A DNA stretch of 7,935 bases from an uncultured Oscillibacter sp. Lineage in GTDB: Bacteria; Bacillota; Clostridia; Oscillospirales; Oscillospiraceae. Within the stretch, counting starts at the first letter, position 1; each line of letters begins with the position of its first letter. The stretch spans positions 713-8,647 of the forward strand of contig CAJOFP010000250.1 of NCBI GenBank assembly GCA_905233795.1, given 5' to 3'. The notes beneath the pieces are model-generated. The model was not told where the DNA came from. It was given only the letters and a program-made list of their open reading frames with translations, and did not search any database. A program made the translations under genes and the position numbers. Positions 1 through 6,677 of this stretch are shown in pieces.

Positions 1-757
1 TGCCAAACGCCGGGATTTTTTTGTCAAATCCTTTCCAGTCGCGTAAGGCTATGCAGATATATTCGCCACGCGGCGGGATTCCGGCGCGTTGAAAAATCGC
101 GTCGATTTCAGCTTCCGGCGCGGGTTTTAAACTCAAAGCCGGGTCAGCCGATAAAATAATTTCAGGCTTTGTCACGCGCAGTTCCCGCAATTCGCGTAAA
201 GAATCCGATTCGCGCAGAGTAATCATATCCACGGAATGATTTAAAATTTTACGGGTCAGACGCCGGTCGCCGCGATATTTCACGGGGCCTATCCCGCAGC
301 CGTACATTAAGACGCGGCAGTGATGTCTTTTCGCCGCCCAGAGCGTATATAAATAATATAATAAACTACGGCGGCTGGTGGCGTCTTGGATTAAACTTCC
401 GCCGCCGTTGATATATAACGCCGTATTTTTCAAAACCCGGTGAATGCCGGGGAAGTCGAACATATAGAGCGCTTTCACTTGATATTGCTCGGCGGTCTCT
501 TCAGGATTGCGGGACAAAACGGTAATATCGGCGTCCGGGGCGGCCTCCCGGACTTGGCGCAAAATCGCGGTTAAAATCGCCTCGTCGCCGGAATTGCCCA
601 ATCCGTAAGCGCCGCAGATTAAAATTCCGGTTCGTTTTGATTTTTCCAATATCTTTTCACGCGATTTTTCCGGATTTTCTTCCGGCGTTTTTTCACGCGA
701 TTTTTTATTATTTATTTTATTATTTTTTAAATCTTGATTCAAGTTCTTTGACCTCAT
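1..757 (-). CDS. csaB: Polysaccharide pyruvyl transferase CsaB (3' end beyond window)
   Basis: CsaB-type enzymes transfer a pyruvyl group from phosphoenolpyruvate to a sugar of a secondary cell-wall polysaccharide, making the ketal recognised by SLH domains of surface proteins. The 252 codons visible run without a stop into the window edge, so the C-terminal part is missing. Family signatures are clear: GAYGLGNSGDEAIL near residues 49-62, ITVLSRNPEETA near 78-89, INGGGSLIQDATSRRSL near 116-132, MYGCGIGP near 151-158, ITLRESDS near 179-186 and SADPAL near 203-208. The ATG at 757-755 follows a perfect AGGAGG with a 7-nt spacer, which fixes the start. This start leaves an unusual N-terminal extension of about 42 lysine/asparagine/glutamate-rich residues before the family domain, containing KSREK twice. 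It lies 64 bp after the GT4 gene on the same strand and is probably co-transcribed with it. Identification by family motifs is confident; the sugar acceptor is unknown. Confidence 0.92.
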   Translation of the reverse strand, partial: MRSKNLNQDLKNNKINNKKSREKTPEENPEKSREKILEKSKRTGILICGAYGLGNSGDEAILTAILRQVREAAPDADITVLSRNPEETAEQYQVKALYMFDFPGIHRVLKNTALYINGGGSLIQDATSRRSLLYYLYTLWAAKRHHCRVLMYGCGIGPVKYRGDRRLTRKILNHSVDMITLRESDSLRELRELRVTKPEIILSADPALSLKPAPEAEIDAIFQRAGIPPRGEYICIALRDWKGFDKKIPAFG

Positions 758-764
758 AGCGGGT

Positions 765-770
765 CCTCCT
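765..770 (-). promoter_or_regulatory. Ribosome binding site of csaB
   Basis: Read on the minus strand this is AGGAGG, 7 nt before the ATG at 757-755. It decides the start codon and so shows that the low-complexity N-terminal extension is translated. It lies only 3 nt after the base of the hairpin at 774-826, so folding of that hairpin could affect access. Confidence 0.8.
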
Positions 771-773
771 GAT

Positions 774-826
774 CCTGAACGGATTTGAATTTTGGATTTG
801 AATTTTGATTTCAATCCGGGTTCAGG
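774..826 (-). repeat. Imperfect hairpin with 13-bp tandem repeat between the GT4 gene and csaB
   Basis: CCTGAAC at 774-780 is the exact reverse complement of GTTCAGG at 820-826. Inside this, with small bulges, the arms continue pairing (GGATT...GAA against TTC.AATCC). The 13-bp unit ggatttgaatttt occurs twice in tandem at 781-793 and 794-806. The outer arm covers the stop codon of the glycosyltransferase gene (822-824). On the transcript no U-run follows the stem, so it is not a classical intrinsic terminator. A structure that sets relative expression or mRNA stability of the two cistrons is possible but is inference. Confidence 0.55.
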
Positions 827-1883
827 AAAGCCCTAAAATCCGGTTTAACGACTGTGTAATAGCGGCGTTATACGCGCTTAAATTATTATAAATTTTACGC
901 TCCGGTTTCGCGGCGTGAATCAACGCTTCAGGTATATTCTCATATCCAGCGATACCGGGATTATACGGCTCCAGATTTTTGGAAATATATAACGGCAATC
1001 CCAGCGCCTGCGCCTCCCGAATGACCATGCCTTGCCCCTCATAGCGCGATGTCAGGACAAACCCGTCCATTTTGTCCATATAGCAAAACGGATTGGCTTG
1101 ATTCCCCAAAAGCGTGATATTATTTTTTAAATCTAAATTTTTAATCTGATTTTCCAGCGCGGATTTGTCCGGGCCGTCGCCAATTAAATAAAAATGAAAA
1201 TCGCGCCGTGTTTTTTTCACTTGCGCCAGATAATTGACCAATAAATCATAGCCTTTCTGATGGCAGATTCTACCCACGGAACAGAGATTTAATTTTTCCG
1301 GGTCGGGATGAAAATCCACGGGCAAGTCTTTTTTACGGAAAATTTCTTCCGTGTCTATATGATTGGGAATCGGCGTAATGGATTTGTCTTGAATACCCGA
1401 TACTTTGCGGAAACCGTCGATAATGCCGGGGGAGACCGCCGCGAACTCGTCATAATAATTTAATTTATTCTTGAAAAAATGCCATAAAATCCGATATTTC
1501 GGCTCGTTTTTTAATTTAATTTCCATATCATTGTGAATCCACATGATTTTTTTTCGGGCTTTCGATTTTAAAACGCCGACGGCGCACGCGTTTTGATAAC
1601 TGTTAAAATCCACGGCGACATCATAAAAGCGTCCTTGGGTGACATCTCTCGCAAAGCGATACAGCAAGTTAAAATAAACCAGACGATCTAAAGACGCGAA
1701 TTTGGAATTAAGATGAATGACGCGCAGATTCTCAAACGCGGGCATATCAAAAAAAGACCCCTCATCGAAAAGATAGAGATCGACCTGACAGCGGGAATAA
1801 TCAATCTCCCGAAGAATATTGATTAACGCCTTTTGTACGCCGCCGACTTTGAGATTATCCTGAAATATGGCGATATGTTTCAT
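822..1883 (-). CDS. Glycosyltransferase family 4 (GT-B fold), 353 aa
   Basis: Likely a cytoplasmic, retaining glycosyltransferase that adds a sugar from a nucleotide donor to a growing lipid-linked or wall polysaccharide. It has the two-domain GT-B layout. The N-terminal acceptor domain begins MKHIAIFQDNLKVGGVQKAL (GGVQ at 14-17), and the C-terminal donor domain begins near VGRICHQKGYDLL at 203-215. It then shows IGDGPDKSALE near 234-244, LLGNQANPFCYM near 258-269, and SRYEGQGMVIREAQALGLP, whose E282 and E290 form the EX7E motif of GT4 enzymes. The length fits the family. The ATG at 1883-1881 follows AAAGGCGG with a suitable spacer. It faces away from the DUF4330 gene across an AT-rich spacer and lies upstream of csaB on the same strand, supporting a role in cell-wall polysaccharide synthesis. 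Donor and acceptor cannot be named. Confidence 0.9.
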   Translation of the reverse strand: MKHIAIFQDNLKVGGVQKALINILREIDYSRCQVDLYLFDEGSFFDMPAFENLRVIHLNSKFASLDRLVYFNLLYRFARDVTQGRFYDVAVDFNSYQNACAVGVLKSKARKKIMWIHNDMEIKLKNEPKYRILWHFFKNKLNYYDEFAAVSPGIIDGFRKVSGIQDKSITPIPNHIDTEEIFRKKDLPVDFHPDPEKLNLCSVGRICHQKGYDLLVNYLAQVKKTRRDFHFYLIGDGPDKSALENQIKNLDLKNNITLLGNQANPFCYMDKMDGFVLTSRYEGQGMVIREAQALGLPLYISKNLEPYNPGIAGYENIPEALIHAAKPERKIYNNLSAYNAAITQSLNRILGLS

Positions 1884-2138
1884 GCCGTTCCGCCTTTCCC
1901 CGAATGCCAGTTTAAAACATCAATAAAAATTCATAAAAATTTTAAATATAAAGTTTTAAAAATATATAAAAATAAATATATAATATAAAAAAGAAACGCT
2001 TGTCTAATTCCGGAAAATATTATATAATTATTATATAATAAAAATTACGCTTTGTCCACAGACGCGTGATTTTATATTATTTAATTTGATAATATTAATG
2101 AAATATTATATATTATAATCATATGCGGAGGATCGAAC
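1884..2138. promoter_or_regulatory. AT-rich divergent intergenic region
   Basis: This 255-bp spacer separates the minus-strand GT4/csaB unit from the plus-strand cluster and must carry promoters for both. From about 1915 to 2125 it is almost entirely A and T, with only short GC islands near 1995-2013 and 2048-2068. A good plus-strand promoter candidate is described separately. For the minus strand several TATAAT-like boxes exist, but base composition makes any choice unreliable. I see no credible coding sequence here: the reading frame on the minus strand entering from 2437 is a shadow of the DUF4330 gene. Confidence 0.6.
2000..2028 (+). promoter_or_regulatory. Candidate SigA/sigma-70 promoter for the plus-strand cluster
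   Basis: TTGTCT at 2000-2005 and a perfect TATAAT at 2023-2028 are separated by exactly 17 nt. A second, weaker pair (TTGTCC at 2052-2057, 17 nt, TATTAT at 2075-2080) lies downstream. Both point toward the DUF4330 gene, giving leaders of roughly 105 and 50 nt. The very high AT content makes chance -10 boxes common, so the -35 match and the spacing carry the evidence. Confidence 0.5.
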
Positions 2139-2585
2139 ATGAAAGAAAAAGCGGGAAAAATTGGGAAATTCAATATCGTGGATATAGCCGCCGTGATATT
2201 TTTGGCGTTGGCGGCGGTTTTTGTGATCTGGAAAGTCACGGGTTCGTCCGTCGGGGGGACGGATCGGACATTGACCATGAATTTCCGGGCGATGGTGGAA
2301 GCGGTTCCGAAAGAAGCCGCCGAAAACGTAAAAGAATTATTGCCCGGAACGCTGATGGCGTCCGGCAAGCGTTTAAACGGACAGGTTCTCTCTGTGGAAG
2401 TGGACCCTAACGCCGTCAATCTGATTTTTACCGTCACTTATACCGGTTCCACCGGCGATGTGATTTTGAGCAAAGTCGGGGAACAGGAAGTCCGCATCGG
2501 ACGCCGGGATTATATCCTGAAAACCGAATATTTTGAATTTTATAACGCGATTATTTTAGATAACGATTGGCAAATCGAGAATTAA
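2139..2585 (+). CDS. DUF4330 domain protein with one N-terminal membrane helix
   Basis: A 148-aa protein of the DUF4330 family, whose biochemical function I do not know. The short basic N-terminus (MKEKAGKIGKFNIVD) leads into one hydrophobic segment at about residues 14-33. About 115 residues follow that are expected outside the membrane. The family pattern is visible: KFNIVDIAAVIF at the membrane entry, then a beta-rich repeat-like domain with GQVLSVEVDP near 81-90, GDVILSKVGEQEVRIGR near 106-122 and a closing DYILKTEYFEF. The ATG has GGAGG at 2127-2131 with a 7-nt spacer. It is the first gene after the divergent region, and from memory DUF4330 genes often sit beside csaB and O-antigen-ligase-like genes in Bacillota. 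A role in assembly or export of the wall polymer is inference from context. Confidence 0.82.
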   Translation: MKEKAGKIGKFNIVDIAAVIFLALAAVFVIWKVTGSSVGGTDRTLTMNFRAMVEAVPKEAAENVKELLPGTLMASGKRLNGQVLSVEVDPNAVNLIFTVTYTGSTGDVILSKVGEQEVRIGRRDYILKTEYFEFYNAIILDNDWQIEN

Positions 2586-2655
2586 AAATAGCTATATTAT
2601 ATAATTATTAAATATTAATTTATAAATTCGCGTGAAACGCGTAAAACGTGTAAAG

Positions 2656-2663
2656 AAAGGGGG
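2656..2663 (+). promoter_or_regulatory. Ribosome binding site deciding the GT2 start
   Basis: AAAGGGGG ends 7 nt before the ATG at 2671. The alternative GTG at 2632 has only AT-rich sequence upstream and would add a 13-residue basic leader, so the ATG at 2671 is preferred. Confidence 0.7.
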
Positions 2664-2670
2664 ACCGGAT

Positions 2671-3687
2671 ATGCCGGGAATTTCAGTCATCACACCGGTC
2701 TTCCAATCTCAGGATTTGTTGGGCCGTTGCGTCAAAAGCGTCCGGGAGCAGACTTTTTCCGATTGGGAATTGATTTTAATTGACGACGGTTCCACGGACA
2801 ATTCCCCCGCGCTGTGCGATCGGTTCGCCGCGTCGGATAATCGAATCCGCGCTTTTCATCAGCCGCGCAACAGCGGCGTCAGCGCGGCCCGCAATCGCGG
2901 ATTACTGGAAGCGCGGGGGGAATACGTCGTCTTTCTCGACGCCGATGACGCTTATATCCCGCAAACGCTGGAAACGCTCTGGAATTTAAGACTGCGTTCC
3001 GGCGCGCAAACAGCCGGCTGCGCGATTTGTCATGTCACGCCGTTGGGGCGGGAACGCGTCGAGCTTTTACTCCCGGAGGGATTTTATTCCCGACTTGATA
3101 TTCAGGAAAAAATAATCGCGCCGTTATTCGGCGAACGTCTGAAAGCGCCGATTTTTAACGGTTACAGCGTGCGTTATTTATTTTCGCTGGCGCGTATCCG
3201 GGAATTAGATTTAAATTTTAAAGGCGCGTATCTGGAAGATGATTTATTTGTTCTGGAATATTTCAGCGGCGCGGATAGTCTGGCCGTGACGGAACAGCCG
3301 TTATATTATTATATTCAAAATCCGCAATCCGCCACGCGGCATTATATGCCAAATATCATGTCCGTTTTGACGGAATATATGGATCGTAAAGCGGAACTGG
3401 CGGAAAAATATAATTTAGATCAAACCTGTCCGAACTGGCGGGACAATTCCAACTGGGCCAATTTATTTATCGCCGTCGCCAACGAATACGCCCACGGAAA
3501 CTCAAAAACCATGCGGGAACGGGAAATTGAGATTCAGGCGCTCTGTTCGCGTCCCGAAATGGCGGGCGCGATTGAGAGATTAAAACCGGAAGGCATGGGC
3601 CGCAATAAACAAATCGTGGCTTTTTTAATCCGTAAGCGCTGGTTTTCCGCGCTGACGTTGTTATATCGCTTAAAAAACAGGATTTAA
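2671..3687 (+). CDS. Glycosyltransferase family 2 (GT-A fold), 338 aa
   Basis: Likely a cytoplasmic inverting glycosyltransferase that adds a sugar to the polysaccharide repeat unit. The N-terminal GT-A domain is typical: ISVITPVFQSQDLLGRCVKS at 4-23, the LILIDDGSTDNSP nucleotide-binding motif (DDGS at 38-41), SGVSAARNRGL at 68-78 and the metal-binding FLDADD with DAD at 90-92. An acidic YLEDDLF at 187-193 is at the position where family members carry the catalytic base (ED). It is followed by QPLYYYIQNPQSATR near 209-223, common in EpsH-like enzymes. The C-terminal 110 residues are mostly helical and basic, with no clear membrane helix. The reading frame extends upstream to a GTG at 2632, but the ATG at 2671 has the ribosome binding site. 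It lies between the DUF4330 gene and the Wzy_C-type gene on the same strand, with AT-only spacers. Sugar specificity cannot be read from the sequence. Confidence 0.9.
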   Translation: MPGISVITPVFQSQDLLGRCVKSVREQTFSDWELILIDDGSTDNSPALCDRFAASDNRIRAFHQPRNSGVSAARNRGLLEARGEYVVFLDADDAYIPQTLETLWNLRLRSGAQTAGCAICHVTPLGRERVELLLPEGFYSRLDIQEKIIAPLFGERLKAPIFNGYSVRYLFSLARIRELDLNFKGAYLEDDLFVLEYFSGADSLAVTEQPLYYYIQNPQSATRHYMPNIMSVLTEYMDRKAELAEKYNLDQTCPNWRDNSNWANLFIAVANEYAHGNSKTMREREIEIQALCSRPEMAGAIERLKPEGMGRNKQIVAFLIRKRWFSALTLLYRLKNRI

Positions 3688-3707
3688 ATATAAATTTATA
3701 TTTAAAT
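3682..3707. repeat. 26-bp perfect AT palindrome at the end of the GT2 gene
   Basis: The left arm atttaaatataaa and its exact reverse complement meet without a loop between 3694 and 3695. The palindrome covers the GT2 stop codon (3685-3687). It is built only of A and T, so the RNA stem would be weak, and no clean U-tract follows. It may be a product of the local AT composition or a binding site; a terminator role is not supported. Confidence 0.5.
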
Positions 3708-3768
3708 TTATTATATTTATTAAATTTTTAATTTTAATAAATATAAAAATTATAAAAGGCGGAACTCT

Positions 3769-4374
3769 ATGGGAAATAAAAATAATAATAATTATTTGCG
3801 GCAAAGTTATTTATATGGCTTTTTGATATATTTATATAATTTATATCAAGCAAGCGCGGTTCGCGCCGGATGTCTGGCGATTTTGTCAAAATGCGATGAA
3901 AAATTTAAGCAAAGCGCGATTTTATATTATTTCAATCATGCCGACGACGTTTTGTCGGCGGCGTGGGAAAACAGTTTATTATGCCGCGTTCTGACTTGGC
4001 TTGTCAATCTGCCCGCGCTGATTCTCAATATCTGGTATCAGGCATGGCGGGCGACGTTCGATGACAGTTTTTTCGCCCGTCTTGTTTTTCGTCTCGGCGA
4101 TGAGACGGCAATCGCCGAAAGCTGGTTGATCATGGCTCTCTGGGTGATTCCATACGCCGCGTGGAACAACGCCTATTCTCTCATGGCATTCGCGTTTTTG
4201 TTATTATTATTCTACGCGGGCGCCATGCGAAATAATAATTTAGAAATAAATTTAAAGCATATCGGATTCTATCCCGTCGCGTTTTTTATAATTATATTTA
4301 TCGCGGCGGCTCTATCATATTTCCGCCGCGCTTTGCGTATTGGTCACAGTCAGCGCCGTGCGGAACGCGTATGA
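3769..4374 (+). CDS. O-antigen ligase/polymerase (Wzy_C) family protein, N-terminal part, frameshifted
   Basis: This is the first 40% of a polytopic membrane protein whose remainder continues in another frame at 4340-5266. The ATG follows AAAGGCGG with a 6-nt spacer. The N-terminus is asparagine-rich (MGNKNNNN). A long amphipathic region with ENSLLCRVLTWLVNLPALIL near 67-86 and FFARLVFRLGDETAIA near 101-116 precedes hydrophobic segments at about 117-131, 137-152 and 166-184. These resemble the N-termini of clostridial Wzy_C-family proteins as I remember them. Homology seems to stop at ALSYF (residues 181-185, ending at 4323). The last 16 residues (RRALRIGH onward) are arginine-rich, unlike a membrane protein, and read as frameshift junk. 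Joined with the downstream frame the product would be about 498 aa, a normal family length. The change is either a real mutation or a sequence error; the fragment alone would not be functional. Confidence 0.75.
   Translation: MGNKNNNNYLRQSYLYGFLIYLYNLYQASAVRAGCLAILSKCDEKFKQSAILYYFNHADDVLSAAWENSLLCRVLTWLVNLPALILNIWYQAWRATFDDSFFARLVFRLGDETAIAESWLIMALWVIPYAAWNNAYSLMAFAFLLLLFYAGAMRNNNLEINLKHIGFYPVAFFIIIFIAAALSYFRRALRIGHSQRRAERV
4322..4374 (+). other. Frame-switch zone in the Wzy_C-family gene
   Basis: The two frames are both open from 4292 to 4371. Family-like sequence leaves the first frame at SYF (up to 4323) and resumes in the second frame as SAALCVLVTVSAVRN from 4322. Adding one base (or removing two) near 4324 would give a continuous reading of ...ALSYF-AALCVLVTVSAV... 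I see no run of identical bases or obvious shifty codon that would make a programmed shift likely. From memory, homologs have roughly a dozen or more extra residues here (a short stretch between SY-P and the next membrane helix), so the lesion may be a deletion not divisible by three rather than a single-base error. Confidence 0.65.
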
Positions 4375-5266
4375 TTTAAAACGCCTGTGCGGCGGGGCTT
4401 TGTGCGTGACGGCTGTTTCATCCGGGTACGCGTTTTTACAGCGCATACAGGGCGTGGCGATCAATCGCGCCTATGTGGATTTAAATTTAAATCCCGATAT
4501 GCCCGGACGCGTCGATTCTTTTTATGACAATCCCAATACGTTCGGGGCCGTCTTAGTCATGTTATTGCCGCTGACGCTCGCGCTTGCCCTGTGCGGCAAA
4601 AAATTATATACGCGTCTCGCGGCTTGGTGCGTCTGGCTGATTGGTTCCATCGCGCTTGTCATGACGTATTCACGCGCCGGTTATATCGGCTTCGCGCTGT
4701 CTATAATTATTATAATTTTATTATTAAAGCCGGATTTGATTCCCGTTTTAATCGCGCTTTGCGTGATTGCCATTCCGTTTTTGCCGTCCGCCGTCTGGAC
4801 GCGGATTTTAACTATAGTAAATTTCTCCGATACGACGACTTCCAGCCGTTTCCCGTTATATCAAACGGCGTTGCGCGTCATTCGCCGTTTGCCTGTCACA
4901 GGCGCCGGACTGGGCATTGACGCCGTGCAAAAATATGTAAAAGATTACAATCTTTATCGCGGCGCGGCGGTTTTTGTTCACTCGCATAATTTATATTTGC
5001 AAATCTGGTTGGAAACGGGTCTGTTTGGGCTTTTGATTTTACTCGCCGGACTGTTTCGGAATATCAAAAACGGCTTGCAAGCCGTTCGGGATAATTTAAC
5101 GGCTTATCCGGCGCGTGTGATGACCTGCGCCGCTACAGCCGGATTATGCGGCGTCGCGCTCTGCGGTATGGCGGATTATATCTGGCATTATCCCCGCGTC
5201 ATGTGTATTTTCTGGTTTGTATTCGCCATGACGCTCGCGGGCGTTAAAATATATAAAAATAATTAA
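4340..5266 (+). CDS. O-antigen ligase/polymerase (Wzy_C) family protein, C-terminal part
   Basis: This is the catalytic portion of a Wzy_C (O-antigen ligase-like) membrane protein, which in Gram-positive cell-wall polysaccharide systems is thought to polymerise or transfer lipid-linked glycans at the outer face of the membrane. Signature segments are present: LQRIQGVAINRAYVDLNL near 33-50, MPGRVDSFYDNPNTFGAVLV near 54-73, TYSRAGYIGFAL at 109-120, ILTIVNFSDTTTSSRFPLY near 156-174 and VHSHNLYLQIWLETGLFG near 213-230 (the H-N...ETG core of the family). Four to six membrane helices are visible. The listed start is only a TTG with no ribosome binding site before it. Family-like sequence also continues upstream in this frame (SAALCV at 4322-4339). 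It is therefore best read as the continuation of the gene beginning at 3769, not as a separate gene. Expression would need correction of the frameshift. Confidence 0.85.
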   Translation: MVTVSAVRNAYDLKRLCGGALCVTAVSSGYAFLQRIQGVAINRAYVDLNLNPDMPGRVDSFYDNPNTFGAVLVMLLPLTLALALCGKKLYTRLAAWCVWLIGSIALVMTYSRAGYIGFALSIIIIILLLKPDLIPVLIALCVIAIPFLPSAVWTRILTIVNFSDTTTSSRFPLYQTALRVIRRLPVTGAGLGIDAVQKYVKDYNLYRGAAVFVHSHNLYLQIWLETGLFGLLILLAGLFRNIKNGLQAVRDNLTAYPARVMTCAATAGLCGVALCGMADYIWHYPRVMCIFWFVFAMTLAGVKIYKNN

Positions 5267-5306
5267 AATTATATTATTTTATTTTGATTAAGATTAATAA
5301 AAGGCG

Positions 5307-6635
5307 ATGAATTTTATCATGAAAGACTTAGGCGCTCAAAACGATCCGGATCATGAGCTTGATTTAAGTTTAAATTTAAATCAAGACAAATTGCCGGAGA
5401 CGGAAAAATTATATTATCAGGATTCGTTTTTAAAAGAATTTACGGCCCATGTTTTATATTGCGAACGTCAGTCCGCGCATATGGATTTATGGCGCGTCGT
5501 ATTGGACCGCACGGCGTTCTATCCCGAAGGCGGCGGACAGCCCGCCGATCACGGCGTTTTAGACATAGCCGCCGTCACGGATGTACAGGAAAATCGGGAC
5601 GGCGTGATTTATCATATCTGCGACAGGCCTTTTAAAGCCAATCAGACTGTCACGGGACGCGTCAACTGGACCCGCCGTTTCGATCATATGCAGCAGCATT
5701 CCGGGGAGCATATTATATCCGGGATTTTATGCGATACGTTCCAGTGCGACAACGTGGGATTTCATCTGGGTTCCAGAACCGTGACGATTGATTATAACGC
5801 GCCGATTACATGGAAACAGGCGCTCGCGGCGGAACGGAAAGCGAATCAGATTATATGGGAAGACCGGGACGTGGAAATCACATGGCCGTCCAAAGAAGAA
5901 TTAGCCGTGTTGCCTTATCGAAGCAAAAAAGCGATTGAGCGTAATGTCAGAATCGTGACGTTCCCGGAGGCGGATCGTTGCGCCTGTTGCGGTACGCATG
6001 TCAAACGCGCCGGTCAAGTGGGATTGGTGAAAATTTTATCCTGTCAGAAATTTCATGAAGGCGTAAGATTGGAATTATTATGCGGGAAACGCGCTTTTGA
6101 TTATTTGGCGGCGTCTTATGAACAGGATAAAGGCATTGGGCAATTATTGTCTGTCAAGCCGGAAGAAACGCTGATGGCCGTAAGAAAATTAAAATCAGAC
6201 ATGTCCGACATGCAGAGCCGCGTCGCCGCGATGGAAGAGAATGTATTTTCTTTCATTGCCCGGACGCGAAACGGGAAAGGCGATGTCTTGATTTTTCAGG
6301 ATTCTATGCGTCCTGAGAGCGCCAGACGCCTTGCCGACGCGGTCGCGCATGAGTGCGGCGGACTCGCGGCGGTATTCTCGGAACAGGAAGCGAAACCGGA
6401 ACCCGGCGCGTTTTGGCAGTCGCAATCTCAGGAAGATTCGGAAAATCAGAAAAGCGATTATATTTACGCGTTGGTTCGCGCCGACGGCGGAGAAATTCCC
6501 GTCAAAGAATTAAATCAAGCGTTAAGCGGACGCGGCGGCGGGCGGAACGGTTTCGCGCAAGGCGGCGTTCACGCGAATCGGGATGAAATCGAGTTATTTT
6601 TTAAACAGCGTTATGAGAATATAGAGATTAATTAA
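5307..6635 (+). CDS. Alanyl-tRNA editing protein, AlaX-L type with DHHA1 domain, 442 aa
   Basis: This is a free-standing relative of the AlaRS editing module, expected in the cytoplasm to hydrolyse mischarged Ser- or Gly-tRNA(Ala). The order is an AlaRS beta-barrel-like segment (VVLDRTAFYPEGGGQPADHG near 64-83), then the editing core with zinc ligands in HMQQHSGEH (H131 and H135, HxxxH) and CACCGTH (C227 and H231, CxxxH). A predicted coiled coil follows at about 286-315, then a C-terminal DHHA1 domain ending in LSGRGGGRNGFAQGG near 406-420. There is no aminoacylation domain, so it is not AlaRS. The family core starts at EKLYYQDSFLKEF (residue 33); the preceding low-complexity residues are extra. 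The start is uncertain: ATG at 5307 is only 2 nt after AAAAGG, while ATG at 5319 is 14 nt after it. A Q/S/E/D-rich stretch at 370-383 interrupts the DHHA1 region. It sits 40 bp after the Wzy_C-type gene; a link to polysaccharide synthesis is not implied. Confidence 0.9.
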   Translation: MNFIMKDLGAQNDPDHELDLSLNLNQDKLPETEKLYYQDSFLKEFTAHVLYCERQSAHMDLWRVVLDRTAFYPEGGGQPADHGVLDIAAVTDVQENRDGVIYHICDRPFKANQTVTGRVNWTRRFDHMQQHSGEHIISGILCDTFQCDNVGFHLGSRTVTIDYNAPITWKQALAAERKANQIIWEDRDVEITWPSKEELAVLPYRSKKAIERNVRIVTFPEADRCACCGTHVKRAGQVGLVKILSCQKFHEGVRLELLCGKRAFDYLAASYEQDKGIGQLLSVKPEETLMAVRKLKSDMSDMQSRVAAMEENVFSFIARTRNGKGDVLIFQDSMRPESARRLADAVAHECGGLAAVFSEQEAKPEPGAFWQSQSQEDSENQKSDYIYALVRADGGEIPVKELNQALSGRGGGRNGFAQGGVHANRDEIELFFKQRYENIEIN

Positions 6636-6677
6636 TTAAATTAAATCACGCGGCTTGGATTGAAAACAGGTGGATTT

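Noticed and set aside
1884..2138. Small RNA gene, riboswitch or mobile-element end in the divergent spacer
   Set aside because: I see no conserved aptamer-like core, no GC-rich stems and no terminal inverted repeats; the region is mostly plain AT sequence.
2081..2437. Minus-strand open frame of 118 codons over the DUF4330 gene
   Set aside because: It is the antisense shadow of a well-supported gene with its own ribosome binding site; no family features or start signal of its own.
2632..2670. GTG start adding 13 residues to the GT2 protein
   Set aside because: No ribosome binding site before it, and the added KRVKRVKK sequence is not part of the family; the ATG at 2671 follows AAAGGGGG.
3682..3768. 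Rho-independent terminator after the GT2 gene
   Set aside because: The 26-bp palindrome is made only of A and T with no GC stem and no clear U-tract; downstream genes are in the same direction.
4322..4374. Programmed ribosomal frameshift in the Wzy_C-type gene
   Set aside because: No slippery heptamer, rare-codon/stop arrangement or adjacent stem-loop that I can see, and homologs are single-frame; a mutation or sequence error is simpler.
6195..6586. Open frames in other frames inside the editing-protein gene
   Set aside because: Arginine-rich shadow frames with no start signals; the 442-aa frame covers the region with conserved motifs.
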